Positions 1 through 9,551 of a stretch of DNA of 64,000 nucleotides are shown piece by piece. Source of the DNA: Phlebopus portentosus (Eukaryota; Basidiomycota; Agaricomycetes; Boletales; Boletinellaceae); the NCBI GenBank assembly GCA_037892935.1, contig JAYXKI010000012.1, forward strand, positions 744,001-808,000. The letters are read 5' to 3'. Made by a program: the position numbers and the translations under genes. Numbering within the stretch: the first letter of the stretch is position 1; each line of letters starts with the position of its first letter. The notes under the pieces were generated by a model, which was given only the letters and a program-made list of their open reading frames with translations, made no database searches and was not told the origin of the DNA.

Positions 1-34
1 TATACGTAACACGTATGCTGTGCTACAGAGTCTG

Positions 35-2149
35 AGGTAGTCCTTTGCAATATTACAGCTAATTGCAAAATTGTTGGCAATTTGGAAAATCACGTGTATT
101 TTTGATGCATAGTGCATCCTGGATGAGCAAAAAAAAAAAAACGAATATCTCAGTCAATACAGCACATAAAAATCTGATATAACCATGTAAAAAACCTGCT
201 CGAAAATGCGCTCCAGTACATATAAAAATGTCTGGGTTTTGTTGAGTATGTACTTCGCTACTAAAAAGATAGCATCATTGTGCTAAATCCTTGTCATGCC
301 CTCCGTTCAGTGTAAAAATCATAGCTTGCCCAACGTCATCCGGAAAAATCTGATTCAAGTTTGATAAATCAGGCCAGCCCAGTGGGCACCTGTACGCAAC
401 TCCTCAAGGCTCCCTGACATGATTGTGGTAGTGAAACTGGGTGGTTTGTTGTCACTCCTGCTCGCAGAAATCTCCCCTACTTCATTACATCTGTCATAAC
501 TCACGCATTCGGACACCAAAAAATCTGATTGTTTCTGCTAAAAAGACAGCAGCATAGGCGCTTTCAGCCAAGACAGTAGCTGAGCTGAGTTAGGCTTGGG
601 TGTAGCTACATTACATGTACTATCTACCAATCAGACTTGAAACCACCTCGGTGACCATCCTCTGCTGAAATGTCACCCAAAATCATATCTGGGCAAGGGC
701 GAACAAGGTCAGCTCAGCCATCATGCACTCCTGCTACAACCAAACTGAGTGTGTCTGCCAGGGCCGCAGAAACATCTCTCAGAGAAACATGAGTGTACAC
801 ACACGACGGTAGTCTTTCGTATGCAGTATCTCCCTGCACAGCAGCTCTCATCACTTGTCCACAGTTCCCTCCTCATCCTCACCAATCCCTCATCACCTAC
901 AGGCATGAGGGAACCCCCAGTTGCTGGGGACGGACCATCATGAGAGATGAGGCATCACGGCAAAGAGATAGGAGCAGCGACGCATGTGAGGATGAAGGGT
1001 TAACTCACGTGTCGAGTCGCCACTTGATCTCGAGCCATCACCATCTTCACAGTCACCATCTCTACAGCTTATGTTGAGCATTCATTCATGCAACTCTGGC
1101 GATATAGCAGACAGCTGTCCAACAATTTACGGGAATGCATCATCACTATGAACAAGAAACTCAGCGCCTCTCAGATCGCAGCCTTGACCGACATACCCAA
1201 GACAACAGTTTTCCGGATAATACGAGAGTTCAAGCGCAATGGGACTGTTGCTGCGCATGAACTTGGTTTTCGTGGAAGGCCTCGAGTGCTTGATTATATC
1301 CACACTGAGGTATGCACATGTTGAAACCTGTCCTGGTAGCTGTTGGTTCACACCACGTAGTTGCTTTTCGGGTCACTAAGCAATCTCAATGACCGTTACA
1401 TCGATGAGTTGAGGCTACTGCTCCAGGAAAGATGGGAGAAGGAGGCTTTGGATGCGGCTATACGCAGGTCCTTGCTGCGTGCCAGTTTCACACTTAAGAA
1501 GGTGGCTGTCTCTGTCGCTTTGCTTCCCCACGCAGTCCACGCGAACTGAAATCGTCATGGTCTAGTTATCGAAAAGGGCTCTTGAGTGGAATGAAACTCT
1601 GCGTGCGTAGTACGTTGCACGTATTGCCTCTCAGTATACAGCAGAACAGCTATTTGTCGATGAGAGTGCTTGCGATCAGCGGGCTTTTCTTTGCAACACT
1701 GCTTAGGCCCTTGAGGGTCGCCATGCGTGTCGCAAGCAGTTTTTCAATAGGGGGAAACAGTGATTCTGTCTCTTGTGGCGCGTCACAAGCTTCTGATTCA
1801 CTCCGTTAGCTTCTCCGTCTTGCCAGCTATCAGCCTCGATGGGACAATCAACTGCACTATCGTACAGGGCGCATTCAATACCAAATTGTTCACGGAATTC
1901 ATCGCCAGCCTGTTGGACAAAATGCATCCCTTCCCCGGTAATCAATCAGTCATCGTAATGGACAACTGCCCAATACACAAGGCTCCTGAGATTCGGGAGC
2001 TCATCAAATCTTGGTCTGTCTCACTAGCAATGCAAGTCGCAGCATGTACTGACCCCTTTGCTTAGGGGTGTCAGGCTTGAATTTCTTCCTCCTTACTCAC
2101 CAGACTACAATCCTATTGAACTTGCATTCTCCGTAATCAAGTCCAGGCT
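35..2149 (+). mobile_element. Tc1/mariner-like DNA transposon, copy 1, 3'-truncated
   Basis: This stretch is nearly the reverse complement of 30420-32530. The shared part begins near position 35-50 with an AT-rich leader (TTACAGCTAATTGCAAAATT is recognisable in both) and runs through a transposase reading frame. Homology stops abruptly at about 2149, inside the codons that follow the conserved PPYSPDYNPIE block, so the 3' end is missing here. No terminal inverted repeat or TA target duplication can be set, because the 5' end lies at the window edge and the 3' end is deleted. Confidence 0.75.
1148..2149 (+). pseudogene. Tc1/mariner-type DDE transposase, copy 1, decayed
   Basis: The product would be a cut-and-paste transposase acting in the nucleus on its own element ends. 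The first exon (ATG 1148) encodes a helix-turn-helix: KKLSASQIAAL, then IPKTTVFRIIREF and the GRPR linker. It ends at a GTATGC donor at 1310-1311. Later exons carry the DDE_3 catalytic landmarks DESACD (about 1660-1680), VMDNCPIHKAP (about 1955-1985) and PPYSPDYNPIE (about 2090-2120). A 50-nt GTGATT...GTTAG intron is likely just before FSVLPAIS. Relative to copy 2 at 30299-31430, two codons have become TAG (a Gln codon near 1609 and the Trp in NTAWAL near 1705), and the C-terminus is cut off at 2149. It is therefore non-functional, although it keeps a GT donor that copy 2 has lost. Confidence 0.75.
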
Positions 2150-2189
2150 TTGTGGAATCTGACGAGTTTATTTTATTTCCTCTTGCAGG

Positions 2190-2729
2190 CAGGGATCCGT
2201 GCCTAGTTCTATAAAGTACTCAACATTTGCCATCGTCTTCGCCATAAGAACATACCGCTTTGACGGAACAACCAATGAGGATACTGGCCGAAAGTTGATT
2301 TTAACGAAATCGACACCAAGTGCATTTGGAATCACTTTTGGCCTTAAATGCTGGTACGTTGACTGTCATAGGAGTATGGCAATGCCTGACGGTTCGATAG
2401 CCATCGCATTTGATGTACAACCGGATAATAGATGCGACCCGTCAGTTCTATCTTACATGCACTTCATGAGAAATCTCGAATGTAAAATTAAGGGACAGCA
2501 CACTCCCAATGAAAGACGATCAATACTCGTTGTTCTAGTTGATGAGGGGTGCACTTTGTGCAAAATGTACATCAAACTGCAACACGACATAATGATGTGC
2601 GTCAGAACGCCACCTCGCCGTGGTTCAAGGAGGTTATCACAATGTTCCATCATGGTACCTCGACTCCAATGAAGGCCTGGGCAAACTTGTTAAAGGATAT
2701 AGCACTGATGAACACGATCAATGAATGAT
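2190..2729 (+). pseudogene. Fragment of unknown 'gene A' family, paralog of 29300-29624
   Basis: I do not recognise the family. The frame opening near 2199 runs to 2672 and contains CDPSVLSYMHFM, ERRSILVVLVDEG and a DIMMCVR segment. The minus-strand gene at 29304-29624 aligns over the same stretch (CDSSVVSYVHFM, EMRSTLVVLVDDG, IIDVRQN). After VRQN the alignment continues in another frame (SPWFKEVITMFHH, then ending MNTINE and TGA near 2729). An intron or frameshift therefore lies near 2600; the other copy has extra sequence at the same point. The upstream part (2199-2430) has no match in the second copy. The similarity is clearly lower than between the neighbouring transposases, so the two are old paralogs rather than one recent duplication. 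Confidence 0.45.
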
Positions 2730-3399
2730 AGGTGTGATTGTTTGCCTTGCCCCTTTCCTTGCATTGTGCACTTATTTGTTCTGATAGGAAGTGTTCCAAA
2801 CGCTCAGGAGACGCTTTCACCAGTGCGGCCCATGTAGCTCCAGGGAACCTCAATGCAATGCTCGCATTTTATATGTGTGAGTATAAATAGAGATCGTTGC
2901 CTGCAGAGCCAGAAACAATCAAAGAAGCTCTGATTCTTATTTATGAAGCAGCAGTCACTTTTGGTGAGTTCTTTTGAAGAGTATGCTTCTTTTTGATGAA
3001 GCATCCGTAAATATCTATTTGGTCTCACGGCATGACTTTGCTTTCCCATGAGATCGAGTCGATTGATCGATATCGATGTCTGTTCCCCTCTGACCATGAC
3101 CGACATGTCTGTCGAACGCCAGGACAGAGATTTATGTGGGTTCTCATCCTCCACTCTCCTTGACATGTTCTAAAATTGTCTTAGACTTATCCGTGCCCGA
3201 CAATGATCATAAGTATCTTCTCTTATATAGAGTTCATTCTCATTGTAATATTGGGTATAAGTGATCGCGGTGTGGTATTTTTGGTGGGTCTCTCTATCTG
3301 AAGGCACTACAGATGTCCGTCCTACTAAGGGAGCTGAATGTGTGAAGAAACCTCCAGAAATGAAGCCTCAAGCTATCAGACTCTAACCACTAACCACCT
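2730..3399. other. No gene recognised
   Basis: An open frame of 120 codons on the minus strand (2804-3166) has no recognisable motif or splice context and is probably chance. A polypyrimidine stretch followed by TGATAG near 2780-2790 could be an acceptor of the preceding gene fragment. Nothing else can be supported. Confidence 0.4.
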
Positions 3400-5020
3400 G
3401 GCAGGTGCCAAAAACCATCAGAGACGTCGGGGAGTGCCCTAGGGATGCCGAGGTATGAAAGGAATGGAGTAGTAGGTCCGCCGGACAGAAGGGGAGGTCA
3501 CAGGAGTCCGCTGGAGTAGCGCAATCTCAGTAGGGCGAAGCTAGGAACTGTATATGACGAATATGAGGCGTAATGTGCGGCGAGTAGGTGAAAAAGACGC
3601 CGAGGGGGAATACAATGGAAGGCCTGTGTCGCCGGAGGGCCGCCGAGGTCGAATAGGGGGCCGCCGGGGATGAGGGAGCTTGTGCAAATCCGCCGCGGTA
3701 GTGTAAACTAGATAAACAAAAGGGAGGGACCGTATACGATGAATATAAGGGGCAACGTGCGGCCAACAGATGAACAGGACGCCGAAGGGGAATAGGAAAG
3801 GAGGCCTGGGTCGCCGGAGGGCTGCCGAGGTCGAATAGAGGCCGCCCGACAGGTACGATGTAGTGCGGCGGACGTTTGGGGGTAGGTTCCCAGTCCTAAC
3901 TCACACACTAAATGTCAGAGGCGCCGAAGGAGAATAGAACGACGAGTCAAGGGTAGTATATAGTCAATGGGGGAGCTCAGTACATGAGGGGGAGCTCAGA
4001 GTGAGGGAATCTCGAACCCTGGCCCTTGGGTGCTGTATAAGCTCTCTATCCCATCTATCTCTCTTGTCTACTGATGAATATACACTCTATATATACTCTA
4101 CTGCTCTCGCCGATGAGTCCTACTGTCTGACAACATCTCCTGAGTCACTGGGCTCGCCAAGGGCCGCCGCCGGAGCTTCTAGGAGGCGTACGGCAGCGCC
4201 AACGTGAGGGGGCTGTCCAATAGTATGATATATTGTGTATCTGCAATAAAACGGGCATCGGCGGAGTCTGGCTTGGCGGCGGCGGTCGGTGGCTTGGCAC
4301 GCCACTGTACCACATACCTGACTGCCATATATGGTCTAGAGTCGCCCGCCGCTTGGGGGGAAGTCGGGAAACATCAGGGCCGATGTTCGGAGGCTCATAT
4401 CGCATATATGAGATAGAGGGCACATCAGTCAGGGTCTCTGGGCCGCCCAAGGCCGCCGCCGCACTCAATATATAGTGTAGGCGATCCATGGTAACTAAGG
4501 AGGGCGCCGGAGCGGCGGATCTGCAACTCGCCGCTCGATCGGCGGTGGATTCGTAAAACTGTGGCCTTTAGTGGCATATAAGCAGGGATGATACTAGATA
4601 AATCTATAGGCCTTGGGGGACTGCCTGGTAAGTTGTGGGAGGCCTCGGCGAGGGCACCTGAGGACGCCTGAGTGGCCGCCGGACCAATCTGAGGCTTGGG
4701 GGGCCGCCGCAGGGGTGTCCAAATCCACCTCAAGGCTGTACGTATGAGGAATCGTAATAACGAAGGCCTATAATGATTGGGGGACATCTCCTATGGTGTC
4801 TGGTGCTGGGTAGGAGCCTTCGGCGGATGTGTATGGGTGCCAGGGAGCCAGCGGCGGACTCGTCTGGGCTCTTGGAGGGCACCGCAGGGGGAAGCGTAGG
4901 CTAGAATCCATAGATATGTGCTCGTATGGCCTCTAGAGTGTGGTATGAGTATGCCTTGGTCCTCTGAGGTGTAGGCGGCGAAGGGATATGGTATCTGAAG
5001 TAGGGGAGAGCCATAGTATG
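3400..5020. repeat. GC-rich degenerate repeat block (GCCGCC/CGCCGGAG motifs)
   Basis: The stretch alternates GC-rich cores such as GGCCGCCGC and TCGCCGGAGGGC with short AT-rich pieces such as CATATATG and TATACGATGAATATA. Base composition differs sharply from both flanks. The open frames here are rich in Pro, Arg and Ser in every frame and look like composition artefacts. The block ends abruptly at about 5020-5045, where host-like coding begins at a TACAG acceptor-like site. This suggests that it replaced or invaded the 5' part of the next gene. Confidence 0.55.
3549..3850 (+). repeat. Two imperfect tandem units, period about 183 bp
   Basis: Unit 1 begins at 3549 with GTATATGACGAATATGAGGC and unit 2 near 3732 with GTATACGATGAATATAAGGG. 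Both continue in parallel through a GACGCCGA(A/G)GGGGAATA block and a TCGCCGGAGGG(C/T) block to GCCGAGGTCGAATAG. A third, partial unit (GGCGCCGAAGGAGAATAG) lies near 3920. Confidence 0.65.
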
Positions 5021-5044
5021 AGTGTCCTGGCACAGGACTGGCCA

Positions 5045-6252
5045 GGGCACTACAGCGGATGATTTAAAAGGCGTAATATACGAGTGGAACAAGGCTGTAC
5101 TGAAAGTTGAGGAAGCCCAGGACAGCAATGTCGGTTACATCCGGGGCTATCGGGATGCAGTTGAGCATGTAGCGCCCTGCATCCATGCACTTTTTGAGGC
5201 AAGCGTGCATGCCTCGCAGCTCGCGGATACCCTGTTCGACGAGGTGAAGGAGACCAGAGATTCGTCGAATGACTTGTCTGTCAGGATGACGGAGGTGAGT
5301 TTTAGCACTTTCTTTCAAGGACTTATAGTTGCTTATATTCTCTTAGGAGATGACAGCAGTTCTGGCCATCGGAGGAAGGCTTTCTTTTGATATCAGCTTA
5401 GAGATGTTTGGCCAAATTGGCTCAATACTTGCAGAGATCGGTAGAAAGGATGAAGGCATCCTCAACGACAGTGGCAATGATGCGAGGCTTAGGGCCTTTG
5501 TGACTTGTTTTGACCATTACGGCAAACTCAAGCCATCTACTTTCCTTTCACATTTGGCTTCCTTATTAATCGGACTCAGGGATCTTACAGTGGAGGAGGG
5601 GAAGGAACCAGAAGCAATCCTTATAATGATGGCACTTTTGAATGCCGTATCAACGCGAACCAGTCCTTTGAAGGACTCCCTCGAAACTGTGGCAATGAGC
5701 CTACGGTCATAGCGCGAAGACCAGGTATGGGCACTAGAGTGCTTCCTGCAGGCCTTCCCGCCTGTAGAAGGGTCCACACGAATTGCGGTCCTTTACTTTT
5801 TCATTAAAAAGAATCTGATTCGACAATTCGGTAACGATGCAGCGCATCCCTTGGAGATCGGGATGTCTTACTCTTCTATGGAATTTTTGGTGGAGCAGGT
5901 TGACATAAACGCGGATGATAAGGAAGTTTTGCACCAAATCTCTCACAATATAGAGAAGATTCAGGATGAGTTCAAAGGTCTCAAGTTCGGGTATGGGTTG
6001 AAGGAGCCGAAGAAAGAGAAGGAGAAGGAGAAGGAGAAGGAGAAGGAGAAGGAGAAGGAGAAGGAGAAGGGGAAGGAGAAGGGCGATGTCATTTTCAGCC
6101 TACTCGGTGACTCGAAAAAATGCTCACCCATAATCCCGACGTGGACTAGCAATACGTTTGTATCAAAGAGGCTGGTCCGCCGAGTACCTCGACCAAGCGA
6201 GCTTGAAGTGCCACTGATCGAATGGAACATAGGAGGGAGTGACAAAGTGTAG
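5045..6252 (+). pseudogene. Unknown host gene remnant with Lys-Glu repeat tail
   Basis: I do not recognise the family. The first visible exon ends at 5294 (GAG|GTGAGT); a 52-nt intron 5295-5346 (GTGAGT...TCTTAG) restores a phase-0 join to the next exon, so splicing is well supported. The second exon is open from 5347 to 6252 except for one in-frame TAG at 5710-5712, after which the same frame continues (EDQVWALECFLQAFPP). It ends with a (KE)n tract encoded by a GAGAAG microsatellite and a short basic tail. The protein looks alpha-helical with no membrane segment. The 5' end is lost in the GC-rich repeat. The internal stop and missing start argue for a pseudogene; a sequencing error at the TAG is the alternative. 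Confidence 0.5.
6012..6083 (+). repeat. GAGAAG microsatellite, about 11 units
   Basis: Near-perfect hexanucleotide repeat with one G interruption (GGGAAG) near the end. It is in frame with the preceding gene remnant and encodes alternating Lys-Glu. Such tracts change length easily. Confidence 0.9.
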
Positions 6253-6688
6253 TAGAGGGGAAAGACAAAGAGAAGGCGAGGCCGAGTACAAAGGTGTCAA
6301 GTGTAGAGGAAGAGAGGGAAGTGAAGAAGAGGAGATGATTGTGTACTTTACTTTAGTCCAAGCTCTGTGTTCTCTGCTCCAAAAAGATTCAAAGAAAGCG
6401 CACGGTACTAGGCCACACTATATAATAGAGACTAGGTCAGGCGACCTAGATGTTAGTCAGCTGAGTCTTTGTAAGATTCAGCTCATCTCCGTATATAAGG
6501 GAGCCAGGGATGAATGATCCCTAGTACCCACTTTGCCTTTTCCCACCATCATTGGTAACTCCTCCCCTTTCCTGCACAGATCTCCCCCCACTTAAACTCT
6601 GTCTGAGCAGTGTCATGCACTCCTCTCGAGCTACCGTTAGGGGCTGTGAGTATCAGCTGTTATTGTTCAAAGCACTGAAAATAACTAA
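6253..6688. other. No gene recognised
   Basis: Purine-rich sequence runs to about 6340, followed by mixed sequence with a short palindromic piece (CTAGGTCAGGCGACCTAG, near 6432-6449) and a TATATAAGG box near 6492. The latter could serve as a promoter for the gene remnant that follows. No RNA gene fold was evident. Confidence 0.3.
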
Positions 6689-7231
6689 ATGCCTCCACCT
6701 AGCCCTGAGTTCCAGAAGAATTCCCCAGCTGGAGAAAGTCAGCCTAGGTACGTTTCCTCGGTTGAATGCTGTAGTATGCACACTCTCGAACTCTTTCGAT
6801 CAGCATCTAAGATAGTAACTTCTGCAAAGTATGTATCTCCAGATGCAGAAGCAGTGAAGAAGAAGCAGGAGGAGGAGGAGGAGAAGGCGTTTGCAGATGG
6901 CATGTGCAAATGTTTTATGTCTATGCACAAGCGAATTGGATCTGGAGTTAAGGATACCGAAGAAAAATTTGCCGCCTTATGTGAGGAATTGCAAAAACAG
7001 AGAGAGCGTTTGAAGAAAGATGAGAGCTACCTCAATTCCATAGGATTCCCCTTTTTTCGGTATAATGGGAGGTTTGATATGTTATGTTTAATAGGTACTC
7101 CGGACAAAAGCAGACGAGGCAAATCTAGAACTTCTCAAGAGAGCGTTGACCATTGTGTATGATGCAGTTGCCGCTTATGTAGATAGTCTACAATTCGTGA
7201 ACCAGCAGGTTCCTGGGGGTGTCGACTGGAG
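6689..7231 (+). pseudogene. 5' part of a coiled-coil host gene split by a retrotransposon
   Basis: Reading frames from ATG 6689 carry a charged coiled-coil (poly-Glu stretch, then EEKFAALCEELQKQRERL). A second block just before the insertion (TKADEANLELL, VYDAVAAYVDSLQF) lies in another frame; an intron between them ends near 7094, but its exact phase could not be fixed. Chromovirus 1 inserted within the codons that follow GGVDW. Removing 7232-13880 (the element plus one TGGAG copy, 6,649 nt) joins this frame to 13881-14595 without a frame change, so the insertion hit a live exon. The function is unknown. Confidence 0.6.
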
Positions 7232-7689
7232 TGTAAGGACTCGAACATTTTCCTTTTCTTTTCTGACGTCATCATTTATTTTAATATTCTTTTTCTTTTC
7301 TTTTATTTTTCTTATGTGCTTATTCATCCTTTTGCCGGAACATTCCACAATGTTCTATCATGCTCACTAATCATCCCATTCCTTGTCATGTGACTTCCCA
7401 TTAGGGTAGACCTTTCCCATGCTCAAAGTCTATATAAGTAGATAGTTTGACTCTTTCGTTCCTTGTCTTTCTATTCTACTTACCTTCACTTTGACATAGG
7501 TATCTACTCTTGTATTAATAGTTTACTGAATTCTACTTACCTTCACTTTGACATAGCGTTCGACGGTCTGGACTTAAGCCTTGTCTTAGCTGTCTTGACC
7601 TGAGCGACGTGTTTGGGATTATCTCATTTGCGCTTGTTTGTTATTGTGTTGGCCTGCCTCGACTCAGTCCTTGAGCCGTCCGCCTAACA
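7232..7689 (+). repeat. 5' LTR of chromovirus 1
   Basis: 458 bp, TGTAAGG...CTAACA. Inside R/U5, a 26-27 bp direct repeat (TTCTACTTACCTTCACTTTG and following) occurs at about 7474-7499 and 7532-7558. Differences from the 3' LTR: CATGCTC for CACGCTC (twice), GTGTTTGG for GTATTTGG, and TTTGCGC for TTCGCGC. Confidence 0.95.
7431..7475 (+). promoter_or_regulatory. LTR promoter: TATA box and predicted transcript start
   Basis: TATATAA lies at 7431-7437. About 30 nt downstream, 7465-7475 (GTCTTTCTATT) is the sequence complementary to the putative primer-binding site, so the RNA is predicted to start at or near 7465. The same arrangement recurs in the 3' LTR. Confidence 0.7.
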
Positions 7690-7690
7690 T

Positions 7691-7701
7691 AATAGAAAGA
7701 C
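7691..7701 (+). other. Self-priming primer-binding site
   Basis: AATAGAAAGAC, one base after the 5' LTR, is the exact reverse complement of GTCTTTCTATT at 7465-7475, the predicted 5' end of the RNA. No TGG-starting tRNA complement is seen next to the LTR. Priming by the folded-back 5' end of the element's own RNA is known for Tf1 of fission yeast and related chromoviruses; its use here is inferred. Confidence 0.75.
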
Positions 7702-7900
7702 CTACCTCTGGCTCACACCCGATTCCGTTGTCGTCGAGCGCTCGCCTGTGACGTGTCCCCTGAAGTATATCTTCGAAGGACGACATCGAACGAAACCCGG
7801 TTCCTACCGTGCAGACAACAAACCCCTATCTTGCCCGTCGAAGTCCGATTGACTCCGACGTGACCCGATAGTACCCGAAGTATCAACCAATCACATCACC

Positions 7901-9551
7901 ATGGCGCTCCAAATCACCCTTCTCTGGAACTCCCATCAAACCTTCTCGTGGGTAACGCATAGAGTCCAGTCGTCGACAAGTATCTCCTTCATTATCTACC
8001 TTGGAGCCTTTCGTTTAGTCATCAATTTCAAAGACGAGCCGGTTATCCGAAGTCGGTCCCGCCCGAACAGCATCCCGATCCCCGTTCCACCCCCAGCCTA
8101 TCAAGGTGGAGCTAACTGACGAGCAACGAGCGGCCCTCCCTGCGAACTCTAGGTGGAGCACCTCGCGAGGACATTATATCGTCAGAGCAGGAAATCAAGT
8201 CTTCGGCGCCTGGTGGGACGAGACTGCCAAGAGGTGGTACTCCCAGAGGGAAGGAAGGTCCATCCACTGGAGAGTGAAACAAGAAGACGACGTAGACGAG
8301 CCCTCACCTCCTACTCCGACGCAACCAACGGCCCCCTTACCAGAACCATCGGGTTCGACCACTCAAGCGTTGGCCCCCACTGTCGAGCCTTCTCCGGCAT
8401 TTGGAAAGTTCCGAGAACCAGCGCCGCTTATACCGAGCGAAGAAGACAAAGAAGAAGAAGAAGAACACGAGATGTCATTGTCAAAGGAAGCAATGACTGA
8501 TCTCGCAACGGCGGTCGCACTAGCGCTCCAAGCTGCAGGCGAAGGTGCGAACCAAGGATCAAAGGTGTCGAAGAAGGTCCACGTTGCCAAACCAAGAGAC
8601 TTTGATGGTGAACACGATTATGTGGACTTCAAGCGAGAGCTGCGCCTCTACATCTACGCATCCGAGTCAGAGTTCAGGACGAACAAGAGTAAGATTATGT
8701 TCGCCCTGTCGTACATGAAGAGTGGTGCGGCGGCTCGCTGGGCAGAGAGTTACACCAGTGGAGCAGTCGATGCAGATGGCAACCTGACGTTCACGGACGC
8801 CTGGGACGCCTTCTTAAAGAAGCTGGACACTTCGTTCGACGACCCCGCCAGGTCTCAGAAAGCTTTCGAACGACTAGATGCAATGTACCAAGGAGACCTC
8901 AACGCCGACGAGTTTTTCAACAAGTTTGACATTTGTCGAGTGGATGCTGGCCTAGCAACAGAGGCACATGACGAATGGTTGATGAGTTGCCTGAAGAGGG
9001 CGCTAAACCCGAAGGTTGTGGAAGGGGTCATGAGATTGCCCAATGAACCAACGTCGTATGAAGAGTTCAAGAAAGCCGCCGTCAAGGTCGACAGGGTCGA
9101 ACGCCAAATCAGGGATCTGATGGCCGAACGTCGGCGGAAGGCGACAAACTCGACTATGACGAAGCCGGCTCCAGTACCACCACTGCGATGCCCAGTGCCG
9201 CCTCAACAAGCAGCTCGTCCCTTTGTGCCCCCCGCCCAAGATCGTCGTGATGCAACGGGAGTGACATATGGAGGCTTAGGACAGCCAATGGACGTAATGA
9301 TGAACCAGGCGCGTCGTACACATGCTTGTTACAAGTGTGGTCAGGTGGGCCACTACATCAGGGAATGCCCACGAGGCCGTGAAGCGATACGTGCCATCAT
9401 CGCAGCCTTTGTTCCAGAAGACAGAGAAGCGCTCCTCGAAGAACTCGGTCAAGCGAAGGAATCCTCCTTCGAAGAGGTTGAGGTCCGGGCAGTGCCCACT
9501 GAGCTGGAAGAGTTAGTGGACGGTGAGGGTTTTCCAGCAGACCAGGCGTAG
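7901..9551 (+). CDS. gag: Gag polyprotein of chromovirus 1, probably with one intron
   Basis: Gag forms the virus-like particle. The long frame runs from about 8019 to the TAG at 9549-9551. It contains a capsid-like helical region (DFDGEHDYVDFKREL...ADEFFNKFD) and one zinc knuckle CYKCGQVGHYIREC (CX2CX4HX4C) near 9327-9368. The first ATG of the predicted transcript is 7901, in an ideal context (CACCATGG), but in another frame. A GT-AG intron at 7952-8018 (67 nt, TGG|GTAACG to GTTTAG|) joins 17 codons in phase to 8019, giving a 527-residue protein. The intron is inferred; the alternative is a start at a later ATG (8472) or a non-AUG start near 8106. The stretch is intact. Confidence 0.85.
9527..9533 (+). 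promoter_or_regulatory. -1 ribosomal frameshift heptamer at the gag-pol junction
   Basis: GGGTTTT reads G GGT TTT in the gag frame, a canonical X XXY YYZ site, 18 nt before the end of gag. The pol frame opens exactly at 9527, straight after a TGA at 9524-9526. A -1 slip here therefore passes directly into pol. Confidence 0.7.

Noticed and set aside
2804..3166. 120-codon minus-strand ORF
   Set aside because: Isolated, no motif; probably chance in non-coding sequence.
4145..4787. Overlapping Pro/Arg-rich ORFs in the GC-rich block
   Set aside because: Open on several frames at once because of composition and repeats; not evidence of coding.
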